Shown here piece after piece: positions 21,364 through 32,400 of a DNA stretch of 64,000 nt (its first letter is position 1; every line of letters begins with the position of its first letter). Where the stretch lies: the NCBI GenBank assembly GCA_012274445.1, contig JAAROD010000026.1:248001-312000 (forward strand), given 5' to 3'. The stretch is from Sclerotiophoma versabilis. Lineage: Eukaryota > Ascomycota > Dothideomycetes > Pleosporales > Didymellaceae. The notes below the pieces were generated by a model, which saw only the letters and a list, made by a program, of their open reading frames with translations, made no database searches and was not told the DNA's origin. A program made the position numbers and the translations under genes.

Positions 21364-22760
21364 TTACCAAGCCAACTCGCTCTTGTCGTTGTCATTACCA
21401 CATGCCAGACCCTCACAGAAAGCAACGTCTTCGTTGCTGATCGCTGAGTTGCCATCCTTTTCCAGCGCCTGTCTGGCGGGCCAAATTTGCTTGCCAGCCG
21501 CCTTCTCCTTCTTCGCGTGCTCCATGACGATCTCGCGGCAGCGCTTTTGGAAGAAAAGAGGTCCTTTCTCCATGTGTGGGTGCAGCTCGCCGTTGATGAA
21601 GACGCCGGCGTTGATGTTCTCTTGGGCGCGTTCGCAGAGGACTTTGTCTTCGGCCATGACACGCTTGTAGACGATGTTGAGACGGTCAAATTCCTCGCGT
21701 GTGCTGTTACGGTTCTTCCAGACTTCGTAGTACATGACACAGCGGTTGGGGCCGGATGGCATGAACTTCTGCATGAACATAAAGTGAGGACTATATAGTG
21801 TTAGTCGCTGTGAGATGAAGTGTGTGCCAGTGTTACTTGCCTGACAGTGTAGGAAGAGTAGGGAAAGAGGTATGTGGAGCAGATGTTAAGGCCCTGCTGG
21901 ACCTGGTCGGGGTTGCTCTTTGGGTCGTGATCGATGTGATCAGCCGAGCAGTTGACATCATATGTCTCAAGATTGGCAATGGCAGGCAAGTCCGGGTGCG
22001 TTGTCTTGCAGTGGTAGCACTCGTTGAAGTTATCCGCGAGAATCTTCCAGTTGAAGTTTCCTTCCATGGTGTATGAATGGTCGAAGTCGTAATCATCAAA
22101 GTTGAACTGTTTGAATCGTTCCTGCTGGTCGGTTCCTTCGAACTGCTCATCCCATGTGACCTCGGGTACCTTGTTTGAGTCCATATTCACGTAGATGAAG
22201 CCGTTGGGGTCAGTGTGGACGTGAATTGGGAAGAGACCGTTCTTAGCCTTGTCGAAGCCATTGAGCTCCTGGTAGCCAGGCGCCTTTGCAAGCTTGCCGT
22301 TCAGGCCATATGACCACCCGTGGTACTTGCATGAGAGAATCTTTGAGTTGCCCTGTTCTTGTTCAACCACAGGATAGGCTCGGTGCCTGCAAACATTGTG
22401 GAAAGCGTGGATCTCGCCGTTGCGGTCCTTGGAGACAACGAAGTCGTAGTTTGCACAGTTGTAGCGAAGCCAGTCACCAGGCTTCTGAAGGCGTGACTTG
22501 TGTGTAAGGATAAGCCATCGGCGAGAGAATATGGCGCGTCTCTCCAGCTGATACATCTCTTCTGATGTGTACCAGTTGCCTGGCAGGGCGCGAACGGCGC
22601 CATCCTCTGGTGGTGGTGGTGAGGCTGTGGCGGCGCCACCGAGTCCGATATAGCTCAGAAGAGATCGAACCATGCTGAAGTAAATGTAGGCGAGACTGAG
22701 CTTGATAGTATGAATCACTGATGATAAGCTGAGAAAGGCCTTGTTCTGTAGAGATGACAT
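21364..22760 (-). CDS. Rieske non-heme iron oxygenase (choline monooxygenase / glycine-betaine demethylase-like)
   Basis: Two exons, 22760-21841 and 21790-21364, are joined across a 50 bp GC-AG intron (AG|GCAAGT donor, GACTAAC branch, ATAG acceptor). They give 448 residues reading YSSYTVSPHFMFMQKF at the junction. The Rieske 2Fe-2S ligands are visible as CRHRAYPV and CKYHGW about 20 residues apart (near 123 and 144). The mononuclear iron site lies in DNFNECYHCKTTHPDLP. Family members oxidise choline or demethylate glycine betaine. The divergent neighbour, dimethylglycine dehydrogenase, makes betaine the attractive substrate, but this is inference. The N-terminus is uncertain: ATG 22760 gives a hydrophobic leader, whereas ATG 22673 (MVRSLLSYIGLGG) gives a start more like that of soluble relatives. 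Confidence 0.85.
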
Positions 22761-23370
22761 TTGCGGTTATGGTTCTATGTATGATGGTAGCTGAAGCATT
22801 GATATATGATATACATGGCGATGACTACTTCTCACCCTTATCGAGTAAACAAGTTCCCTACCCCATATGGGGAAGTGGAATCCATTCACTATGTGGATGG
22901 CTGGCCAGTGGGTAGCGCAAACGTAATCGGACTGCAAGCAGCCGTCATGCGCCACGTTCACCTGCTGCGTCCTAGGGCTATCTGCTACCGCCCTATCTAC
23001 CATTGTGATCATGATTGTCGAATCATAGGCGATCTGAACGGTAACTTTGGTGTCAGCTACGGCGTTTGGTAAGCGATGGCCCAACTCAATCAAAGAGCCC
23101 ATAGGCGACTAATGCAACAGTCATCTCAATATAAATCGAGGCTTGTCTAGTTGCTTTCCCCTCCTATTGGCACGGACCTGGTATCATCGCTCATGGATCT
23201 GATGTCCAAATTCGGAAAGTTAGTACCAACAAAGCTTCGACCAGCTTATCAGCCACAACCACCACGGGGTAATTGCGGTCGGATTCTGCGATTTCAATCT
23301 CTGTTATCAATTTTCATCGAGATATTCTTGATCATACAAGCCTGCAACTGACAGGATACTTACTATTGAG

Positions 23371-23389
23371 CGGAACCGCCGCGGAGCCG
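23371..23389. promoter_or_regulatory. Paired CGG-N2-CCG inverted triplets
   Basis: CGGAACCG (23371-23378) and CGGAGCCG (23382-23389) lie 11 bp apart centre to centre. Inverted CGG triplets are typical sites for Zn2Cys6 fungal activators. This is a candidate only. Confidence 0.3.
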
Positions 23390-24000
23390 CACTTGTTCCA
23401 CCAGAGGTGATGAAGGAAAGATCAATGGCTTGGGTCGCAGTTTGTGCACGGAAGAGGAGACTCTGTCATAACCAGACATAAACCTTTTGCTATATCTGTT
23501 CTGGAATAGCACCATGGTGGTCCAGTTGTTGTGGCAGCACTATCGCTTTGTCAGTTCAATGTAGAGTTGACGTGACAATGACCACGCGCTTCATTGCAAG
23601 TTTTTACCCCACTCTGCACCACTCTGCTGTCTTCGGAGTACTCGGAGCAAAAACGTGTCTTGCCATGGTAGGTGAGAATGAGTGAGCAAGTCGAGGCTGC
23701 ATGGGTTTGGGCACATGCTCAATATAGACTCGTATCAATCAAGTACTAAGATCCTGTCGAAGATCTATCAAGCGCTTTGCGGTCCTTGAGATCGAGCCCC
23801 AAGAGAGTTCAAACGGAAAGTCCTAAGACCACGTGCCGTGAAGCTTCTCCAGTGAGGTGTGACCAAGTTTTCGGCGTTGATTAAGGGCTTTGTCGAAGAG
23901 TGCAGTGCCATGACACAAGCACCAATCGGATCGTACAACAAACATGAAGACGGCAGTTGCTGGATATCTCAACATGCTGGCAGGTCCGTAGGTAGGTGGT

Positions 24001-24046
24001 CTTGCAGGGCTTGTCGCAGGACTTGTTGCAGGGGTTTGTCGCAAAG
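24001..24046. repeat. Imperfect short tandem repeat
   Basis: Successive units resemble CTTGCAGGG, CTTGTCGCAGGA, CTTGTTGCAGGGG and TTTGTCGCAAAGG. It lies in the divergent region upstream of dimethylglycine dehydrogenase. Its role is unknown. Confidence 0.55.
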
Positions 24047-24693
24047 GTACGCCTCGAGGGCATGAGTGGCAGTGGAAATTCGCACACGAGACTCGCATGG
24101 AAAGTCGTTAAAGAAACGATGTCGATTAAACAGCCATCAGATTGGGTGCATTTGTATATGCATCGTTGTAGCCAATGTCGATTGCATTGTTCATTGCTGG
24201 TGTCTCTGAAGAGCCAGACAGGGGTTGCTATGAAGTAGCTGTGTTACACAGCATACACTGACCGTCGAGGCTGTCCAATCTTGGATGGACGCTTGCGTTT
24301 CGATGTGGTAGCTGTAAAAGGTGTGAAGGGAGCAAGTCCGCACACGCGAGGCGGGGTCATCGCGAGTTATGAAGCGTTTCTAGGACTATTTTGCGAACGC
24401 GCCCGTCTAGGCCCAATTTGGCTATCAGGACCCTACGTCCACGCTTGGAAGACTTCCCCACCAATGTCGTAAGAGTCGCATGCGGGGTGGTGATTTTATC
24501 GTCTCTAGCACTGCAGTTTCATGCCACCATGGGAAAGCTTTCGCAGTTCTAATGGTCTTATCCACGCTTAGTTGCGGCGTTCAAGCTGCGAAGTGCGGCG
24601 AGATGCATTGTCATCTCGAGCTACAATCCTCTTAAAAAGCTGCTCGCTCGCTAGCCAGTGTAATCAATTATACCTGAATCCATCTCTCCCACA

Positions 24694-27246
24694 ATGGCGA
24701 CTTCGCAGCGTGTTGTCATTATTGGTGCTGGTATCGTTGGCACTAATCTTGCTGACGAGCTGCTTTCCAGAGGATGGAACAACATCACCGTTATTGAGCA
24801 AGGCCCGTTGAGCATGCCAGGAGGCTCAACATCACATGCGCCAGGCCTTGTATTTCAAACGAATCCTTCGAAGACGATGACCCTGTTCGCCAAATATACA
24901 GTCGAGAAATTGCAGTCACTCAAGAAGGACGGTCAAAACTGCTTCAACCAGTTGGGTGGTCTCGAAATCGCGACAAAACCAGAACGCCTGGAGGAGCTCA
25001 AGCGCAAACACGGGTATGCTCTGTCCTGGGGTATCGAAGCACACTTGATCACTCCGGAGGAGTGCCACGAGAAGTATCCGGGACTGAACAAAAGCATGAT
25101 CTTGGGTGGTCTTTACATTCCAAGTGACGGTCTGGCATTAGCAGCTCGTGCCACACAGCTGCTCATCGAGAGCACACGCCAAGCTGGCGTCCGATACCTC
25201 GAACACACTGTCGTCACCGGGATCGAACAAGCGAACGGCCACGTGACAGGCGTCACCACAAACAAGAGCAGCGTGCCTGCAGACATTGTTGTATCTTGCG
25301 CCGGCTTTTGGGGCGTGGAGATTGGTAAGATGATTGGACTGAAGGTCCCACTCCTTCCACTCGGTCACCAATACGTCAAGACAACACCTGTTCCAGGACT
25401 CGTAGGCCGCGAAGTCAATAGAAATATCAACGCAATGAATGCTGAGTACCCGATCCTGCGGTACCAAGATCAGGACTTGTACTATCGGGAACATGGAGAC
25501 CAATATGGTATTGGATACTATGGGCATCGGCCAATGCCCATCAATGCGGCATCGCTCGGCGTTACACCGGAAAAGGTTGATGAGAAGAACATGCCATCGC
25601 GGCTCGAGTTCACATCCGAGGACTTTGAGCCAGCCTGGAAGGCAACGCAGGAGTTGTTGCCTGCCCTTCGGGAGACCGAGATCGCGGACGGTTTTAACGG
25701 GGTCTTCTCCTTCACCCCAGATGGCGGGTCAGTCGTAGGCCAAGCACCCAACCTCGATGGTTTCTACGTTGCCGAAGCCGTGTGGGTAACGCACTCTGCT
25801 GGTGTCGCTCGGGCCGTGGCCGAGGTGCTCACGGATGGTCGCTCTAAGATTGACATTGCCGAATTGGAAGTGACTCGGTTTGAGGAGGTCCAGCTTAGTC
25901 CAGAGTACGTCAGCGAGACCTCACAACAGAATTTCGTGGAAATCTACGATATCATCCACCCTCTAGCACCTAAGGAGTCCCCACGCAACCTTCGCGTCAG
26001 CCCATTCCACCCTCGGCAGCGCGAGCAAGGCGCCTTCTTCCTTGAGGTCGGAGGATGGGAACGTCCACATTGGTACGAAGCTAACGCTGAGCTTGTGAAG
26101 TCGCTTCCAAAGGAGTGGAGGCCGGTCGATCGTGATGCTTGGTCTTCCAAGTTTTACTCACCAATCGCAGCTGCAGAGGCGTGGAAGACTCGCAACGCAG
26201 CGGCCATGTATGACATGACCACATTCCATCGATTCGAGGTTTACGGTCCCGCTGCCGTCGACTTGCTGCAGCGTCTTACGACAAGTGACGTGAGCAGGGC
26301 TCCTGGGGCAATCACTCACACCTTGCTTCTCAATACACATGGTGGCGTTATGAGCGACGTCTTTGTGTCAAGAATCGAAGAAGATATATTCCAGGTTGGC
26401 GCCAATACTGCCACCGACCTGGCCTACCTCGCGCGAGAGGCCCGTCAACAATCAAAGACCACACCTGCTCAGTGGGTGCAAGTGCGCGACATTACTGGGA
26501 GCACTTGTTGTCTTGGTCTCTGGGGTCCTAGAGCTCGCGATGTGATTCGAGATATGAGTTCGATTGACTTCTCCAACAATGGGTTACCATACATGGGTGT
26601 TAAGAAGTTAGGCCTCGCTGGTATCCCAGTAACGATGTTCCGCAAGTCGTTCGTCGGAGAACATGGTTGGGAGATCCAAACAACACCAGAATTTGGTCAG
26701 CGTTTGTGGGATCGCATATGGCAAGCTGGCCAGCCTCATGGACTTGTGGCCGCTGGCCGTGCTGCCTTCAACGGTCTGCGTCTGGAGAAGGGCATCCGAG
26801 CCTCAGGATCAGACTTTTCATCCGAGTACAACCCTTACGAAGCTGGCATCACCTATGCTATCCAAAGGGACAAGAAAGTAGACTTTGTTGGCAAGGGCGC
26901 GCTCGAGGCTGCGTCAAGACGCACACCAACTAAACGGCTGAGATGCCTAACTGTTGACGATGGGCGTTCCATGGTGTTGGGCAAGGAACCAGTCTTCCGT
27001 AACGGAAAGGTAGCTGGTTACATCACAAATGCTGCCTTCGGGTACACAATCCGCAAGCCCATTGCATACGCCTGGCTACCAAAGGATGCCAATGAGGGTG
27101 ACTCAGTGGAGATTGAGTACTTCAGCCGCAAGATCAAAGCCACAGTGGTGTCTGACCCGCTGTATGATCCGCAGGGTCGCCGGCTGTATGATGATAGTCC
27201 CTCGGAGAAGCCCGAGCTGCAGAAGAGACTGAGAGCACTCTTGTAA
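24694..27246 (+). CDS. Dimethylglycine dehydrogenase-like FAD enzyme
   Basis: This intronless gene encodes 850 residues. The N-terminal FAD domain starts with VVIIGAGIVGTNLADELL (GxGxxG at residues 11-16). It continues with GGSTSHAPGL, where His48 matches the histidine that binds FAD covalently in mammalian dimethylglycine dehydrogenase. A linker domain follows, then an aminomethyltransferase-like folate domain (from about 430; GLWGPRARDVIRDMS, RAAFNGLRLEKGIRASGSDF) and its C-terminal barrel (AGYITNAAFGYTIRKPIAYAWL). The expected reaction is dimethylglycine to sarcosine, passing the methyl carbon to tetrahydrofolate. Sarcosine dehydrogenase is the main alternative. The start leaves almost no presequence, so a mitochondrial location is not evident. 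It is divergent from the Rieske oxygenase that would supply its substrate. Confidence 0.88.
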   Translation: MATSQRVVIIGAGIVGTNLADELLSRGWNNITVIEQGPLSMPGGSTSHAPGLVFQTNPSKTMTLFAKYTVEKLQSLKKDGQNCFNQLGGLEIATKPERLEELKRKHGYALSWGIEAHLITPEECHEKYPGLNKSMILGGLYIPSDGLALAARATQLLIESTRQAGVRYLEHTVVTGIEQANGHVTGVTTNKSSVPADIVVSCAGFWGVEIGKMIGLKVPLLPLGHQYVKTTPVPGLVGREVNRNINAMNAEYPILRYQDQDLYYREHGDQYGIGYYGHRPMPINAASLGVTPEKVDEKNMPSRLEFTSEDFEPAWKATQELLPALRETEIADGFNGVFSFTPDGGSVVGQAPNLDGFYVAEAVWVTHSAGVARAVAEVLTDGRSKIDIAELEVTRFEEVQLSPEYVSETSQQNFVEIYDIIHPLAPKESPRNLRVSPFHPRQREQGAFFLEVGGWERPHWYEANAELVKSLPKEWRPVDRDAWSSKFYSPIAAAEAWKTRNAAAMYDMTTFHRFEVYGPAAVDLLQRLTTSDVSRAPGAITHTLLLNTHGGVMSDVFVSRIEEDIFQVGANTATDLAYLAREARQQSKTTPAQWVQVRDITGSTCCLGLWGPRARDVIRDMSSIDFSNNGLPYMGVKKLGLAGIPVTMFRKSFVGEHGWEIQTTPEFGQRLWDRIWQAGQPHGLVAAGRAAFNGLRLEKGIRASGSDFSSEYNPYEAGITYAIQRDKKVDFVGKGALEAASRRTPTKRLRCLTVDDGRSMVLGKEPVFRNGKVAGYITNAAFGYTIRKPIAYAWLPKDANEGDSVEIEYFSRKIKATVVSDPLYDPQGRRLYDDSPSEKPELQKRLRALL

Positions 27247-27592
27247 GAGCGGTGATTTGTAAATAGCAACGAGTTTATGACTGGCGAAGCATTGTCAGGG
27301 TGGCGTTTGGTGTTCGAGCTATCCATGTTCTGCATAACCCTTCTCAGGGTCCAATTGAGTTCATTCTCTGCATTTCTCCATGACCTGTGTGGCTGAGTGT
27401 AAGTTTTACGGTTGTGGACTCAAGATGCTCATGTGCAATATGTGCGAAAAAAGAACTGCTTACATTCGATGGGATGTTGTATCACGTGATGCGGGGGAAC
27501 GGACGCGATACCTAGGTAGTGACGCACCTTCTATCGGGAAGTTGCCGATGTCATCCCCCCCTCGCAGTCAGCAACACCTTTGAACTTTACTC
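27247..27592. other. Short intergenic
   Basis: This is the 3' flank of dimethylglycine dehydrogenase and the promoter of glyoxalase II on the same strand. I see nothing else. Confidence 0.45.
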
Positions 27593-28761
27593 ATGAGCTT
27601 CTCCACCGCGGCAATCAGACGCGCATCATTTCAATCATTTCGGTCACCAGTCACAAGAGTAAGGTATTCGTGACTGACGTTCGAGAGACGATAAACTAAC
27701 CTTATACAGCTATCCATTACACGCGCCATGCACATCCAATCAATTCCTATGTGTATGAGCACCTTGATGGAAAGGCCCATTGTCGTTCCACTGATTGAAA
27801 TGCAGGGGAGGGTACCGGCAACAACTATGCCTACCTCGTCTCGGACGACAAGACACATGAAGCTGTAATCATCGACCCAGCACATGCAGAGGAGTACGTT
27901 ACTATCAAACCAATGGCCTCTCATATGGGACTTATTGATTGACTTCTCTATTCTTACAGGGTCCTTCCAGTTCTCGAAAAGGAGACAAAAGCCGGTCTGA
28001 GATTGACAAAGATCATCAACACTCACCAGTAAGCATTCCCACTTCTCTCGATCTTCGGTGTACGTACTTAGACATTGGCAGCCATCACGATCACGCAGGA
28101 GGAAACAAGGAGATCGTAAGGAAGACTCGCATACCTTTCTGCACATCATCTGACAAATTGTAGTTGAAGCACTACAAACTTCCAATCATTGGTGGCCGCG
28201 ACTGCACTCTGGTCAACAAGACTCCCACCCACAAGGAAACATTCAGCATCGGTTCGATCGAAGTCACCGCGCTTCACACACCATGCCACACACAAGACAG
28301 TATTTGTTTCTACTTCAAGGATGGGGACGACAAGGCTGTCTTTACCGGTGACACAATGTTCATTGGCGGCTGTGGCCGCTTCTTTGAAGGCACCGCCGAG
28401 GAGATGCACAAGGCGCTGAACCAGACTTTGGCCGCACTGCCAGACGACACAAAAGTGTATCCTGGCCACGAATACACAAAGGGCAATGTCAAGTTCGCGA
28501 AGACAGTAGCAAAGGACAATGAGGCAGTCAAGAAGCTCGACAGTTACTCTCAGGCGAACAAGGAGACACAAGGCAAATTTACCATTGGCGACGAGAAGGT
28601 GTGTCTTTATAAGCTTTCCAGTCACATTAATCACGAACTGACACACCCAGAAACACAACGTCTTTATGCTTTACGCAGACCCTGAGATTCAAAAGGCCGT
28701 AGGACAAACCGAGCCCGTCGAAGTTGTACGCACATTGCGCGCATTGAAGGACAAGTCGTAG
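27593..28761 (+). CDS. Glyoxalase II (hydroxyacylglutathione hydrolase)
   Basis: Seven exons, 27593-27658, 27710-27752, 27806-27893, 27960-28028, 28082-28115, 28164-28598 and 28651-28761, encode 281 residues; all junctions are in phase. It hydrolyses S-D-lactoylglutathione to D-lactate and glutathione. The binuclear zinc motif THxHxDH is assembled across two introns as T87-H-H-H-H-D-H93 followed by AGGN. Other signatures are WEGTGNNYAYLV, HTPCHTQDSICFYF, FTGDTMFIGGCGRFFEG and YPGHEYTKGN. The first 28 residues are Arg/Ser/Thr-rich without acidic residues, like a mitochondrial presequence. Met29 in exon 2 (MHIQSIPMWEG) matches the start of cytosolic forms. Confidence 0.93.
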
Positions 28762-28968
28762 GACGACTATTCATGTAAAAGAACCGACTTAACAGAGTAT
28801 CGTCGAGCTCAAGCAAAGAACTATCATTATTTCGACACACATGCATTCAATGAACTCTTACGCGCCAGAGAGACTGCCAACAAACAAGCTGCCGAACTAA
28901 AATCAGTGCACGCTTCTTTCTACGCACCACAGATTTACTTCTATCGTACAACCGGCACCTTCTCAACT

Positions 28969-29328
28969 ATGTTCGGTCAGGAACGCGGTAAGCACCCGGT
29001 GCTGACGTACGGGCGGACGGCTGTGGAGATCAGACTTGCGGAGTGGAGGGAGAGCTTCTGGCCAACCACAAAGGCGAGGCGAGCGGAGCTCAAGGCCAGG
29101 GCAGCGGTACTCAAAGCACAAGAGGATCTCGAGAAGACCACGAGATGGAGGGTGAAAACCTGGCCTAAAAGGATGAGTAGAAGGATCGGTAGACATGTCA
29201 CGCATCTCTTGCAACATGGGAGTTTTGCGGACAAGCAGGTAGTTCCATACTTTTCACCGTTTGACAAACTCAAGGGAGTGCCGGACGGACCGTGGGTGGG
29301 TAGCGTTCAACCCGAGGGTGCAAAATAG
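28969..29328 (+). CDS. Small basic protein of unknown function
   Basis: This intronless frame encodes 119 residues from the first ATG (MFGQERGKHPVLTYGRTAVEI). The frame is open upstream to 28906 but without an ATG. The middle is a charged helical stretch rich in Arg/Lys/Ala/Glu (KARRAELKARAAVLKAQEDLEK), and the C-terminus reads FSPFDKLKGVPDGPWVG. No domain is recognised. It starts 208 bp downstream of glyoxalase II and is convergent with the ELG1-like gene, 80 bp away. It is GC-rich like its neighbours. It is probably a real small gene but could be a chance frame. Confidence 0.5.
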   Translation: MFGQERGKHPVLTYGRTAVEIRLAEWRESFWPTTKARRAELKARAAVLKAQEDLEKTTRWRVKTWPKRMSRRIGRHVTHLLQHGSFADKQVVPYFSPFDKLKGVPDGPWVGSVQPEGAK

Positions 29329-29407
29329 TGCGTGAAGCCATGCGCGTGGGTTTATTAATACAATCTTCATTTTAACAAAGTTCGATTCGGTTTATGCATC
29401 TGCTCTC

Positions 29408-32400
29408 TTACTCTGCTTCAGCATCAACAACCCTCTCTTCCATCTCCCCGCCCCGCCCATCCTCAACACTCTTCTGCGTCCCCGCCAGACTCTCACTTTG
29501 CTGTGTCCCCGTCACGCTCCCCTCCTCACCCTCCTCACCTCTCCAGCCCATCCCCGACCAACTGGGCCCCGCTGTCCGCATAACCAACTCGAAATTGAGG
29601 TCTTTATGAAACCACCTCTCCCTTCTCTTCGTCCCTCGCTCCCCGCCCTCCATAGCCGTGCGGCTCGCCCTCGTCGTCCGCGCGCGCTTCGCTCGTCCAC
29701 CCTCAGACAACAGATTGCCCAGCCTGATACGCTGCGTCTCGAGAACCAGCTCGTGCGCCACAATGCTGCGCACATAGGGCGCAATGTCCAGCGTGATGAG
29801 CGGGAATGGGCGGTCAAAAGACGAGGCAAGGAGGTTGTATGACGAGCGGTGGTCAATGGTCAGGTCTGGGTAAGCGTTGTATGCCGAGGGAGGGGTGGCG
29901 AGGATGTCGAGGGCGGAAGAGAATGTTGAGCGCGGGAGCGGGTGCAGGGTGTGGCGGATCTTGTGGTGGAGAATGCGAGACGTGTACATCTGCTCGGGAT
30001 TCGTGGGTCGGGAGGCTGCTGGCGAGGGGTGGGCTGCGAGGTCAGGGAATATGCGGGAGGCGAGAATGTGGGTCTGTGTTGCGAGTAAAGTGTCGAGATT
30101 TAGGAAGTCTGTACGGGGGTCGACTTGTAGGAGAGGCGCGTCGATGGTGTAACTTAGGCGTTCTTTGGAGGGCATCGTGGGGAGGGTGGGATCCATGGGT
30201 TGGTCGTGCATGGCCTCGTACGAGGGAAGATCAATGCGAGAATATATGTCTGAGGCGCTGAGAGTGTCAGAGAAGCTGACCAAGCGGTCAAGTCCATCGA
30301 GGTTAGAGGACTGGGTGTCTTTTTCGGATTCAGCAGAGTCGTTGCCGAGCCGGTCTTCTGCACTCCAGGACGTCGGGCTGATGCCCCAGTCGTTCCAGAC
30401 CTCCATCAGTAGCTCTTCTTCCTTGTCAAACACGACGTTGCTCTTCGTCGCAAATACATTGTGTGATAGCCAGCCCATGCCGGACTGATACGTGTCTTCA
30501 CTTGCAACCCTCAGCAAACGACCATTAGTATCGATATCCTTTCCGGGCGGCCAACGCTGATACATCCATTCTAGGCCCCCCTTCTTGTCTCCTACAGACA
30601 TCTGGCACCAAAAGTCCAGCTCTGTAATACTGGCTCGAAGATCGTGGTCCTTTGAGATGTAGAGATCGCTGACGGCTTGTCGTTGCAGTACGTGTCCCTC
30701 TCTGCCTGTTAGTGCCACCAGGTAGTCGGTCGCGAGATCAACAGGGGGTGGAGCGAGACGCAGTATAGCTGCTAATGGTAAGGCTTGCGTAGGTATTTGC
30801 AATTCGTCATTGCAGGTGATGACAATAGGTCGCTTGGACTGTGCAGCGAGCTTGATGATCTGTGCCCAGAAGTTCTGGTCTTCTTCGAACAGAACATCCG
30901 CCTCTTCGATGAGGATTAGTGACTGCTTTTGCGACTTGCGCGAGAGACCTGCGATTGGCAACATGGCTTGAGCGGCTGGTATTGCTCGAGGCTTCGTAGG
31001 AGACTTTGCTGCAACCTGAACCTTCGATTTTGGCTTCAGTTCTGGCTTTATGACAGGCTTTGCTGTGAAAAACGAAGTCATTGTGCCTTGCCTTCCGCTA
31101 TCAAGATCCTTCTGAAATGCTTTGTCGCGCTCATTATCCGTGTCATTATCGGCTACAACGGGGGCGGGCTTCGGTTTCATTGGCAAGTCGTCTCGCTGAT
31201 GGTTCACCAAGTGGTTAGCAGTCATGTCGCCAACTTTGTCCTGTATGTCTTTGCCAGAGCGTCGAACACCAGAGTGAAGCTCGAAGACTTCAAAGTCCAG
31301 CTCTTTTGCCACAGCGTATACTGTGGCACTCTTGCCGCACCCGTGAGGCCCGCTGAGAAGGACCACGTTCTTGTTTCTTGTCCATCGTGGCCGTCTCAGA
31401 GAAGGGAGTTGACGCGGAGTGGCCTTGGCGTTCGGGTCGAGCTCAACCATCTCTTCATCTTCTTCCTCTTCGTCTGAAAAGATGATGAACTCATCTGCTG
31501 CTGTTTTCCGCTTCTTCTTAGGTGGCTTCTTCGTATCTGCTGAAGTACTAGCTTTCGGAATATCTTGTGCAGCACCTACAGCCATGACTGTTAAGCTTTT
31601 CAGCCAATCTCGGAGTGCAAATGCTTCCTTGCCCGACTGTAATACGTGATCTGCCCGTCCCGGTCTGTACTTCTGTGTCCACGCCTGAGTCTCGCATCTG
31701 CCTTCATCGAAAGGTGTAAGTGTGTGCTCGGTCTCGTCGAACAGTACAGTGATAGCTGGGTGTGTTTTGGCGTAGAGTCGCTGTGCCAATGTCTCGATTG
31801 GTGCTTGGATCTTGGCGCGCACTTTGTGCTGGATGTCAATGCCCGTAGTCAGTAAGCATGTTGGTAAGCGCACATCCTCGGGTGGCGCGAACTCCAGACT
31901 CGTCGGGTTTGGGCTTTGTTTAAAGTTTTCTAACAACTGCTCGGCCAATTTCGCAATGATTTCCTCCTCAGCAGAAAGAGTGTAGACGTTGCTCTTCAAC
32001 TTCGCAGGCTTCAAGGCTATGCTTGTTCCTGGCGTTTGTGACACCGGCTTGTTCGTGCTGTTTTTGTCAAGATTCCGGACATGTGCAGTCTCCTTTGAAG
32101 GCCAAAGGGGTTCGTTCAGCCCAGATTGCTTAGCCAGCCGACTTGTCTTTGACGACATGCCAAAGGCTGGCATATCTTCGTCGTCTTGCTCTTTTCTTCT
32201 CTCCGCTCTCAGCTTCCCTGGAGTACAGGCACTCTTCCTTGGGGTCACAGGTCGGGGTTCGGCCTCTGGCTTCGTAGGCGCTTCCACCTTCTTCTGGCCA
32301 GCCTTGCCAGTAAAAAACGGATGAGGAGCCTTTGGCGGTCCAGCAGGCTTGGGTAGAGCAATCGACACGTGCTTGTCAGAAGGCTTGCCACCGTTCTGAA

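Larger units (their letters stand above)
22761..24693. other. 1.9 kb divergent upstream region of the betaine-type genes
   Basis: No gene is evident; small frames at 22806-24238 look random. It carries a CGG-N2-CCG pair at 23371-23389 and an imperfect 12-13 bp repeat at 24001-24046. Its size is large for this window and suits a regulated divergent promoter. Confidence 0.5.
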
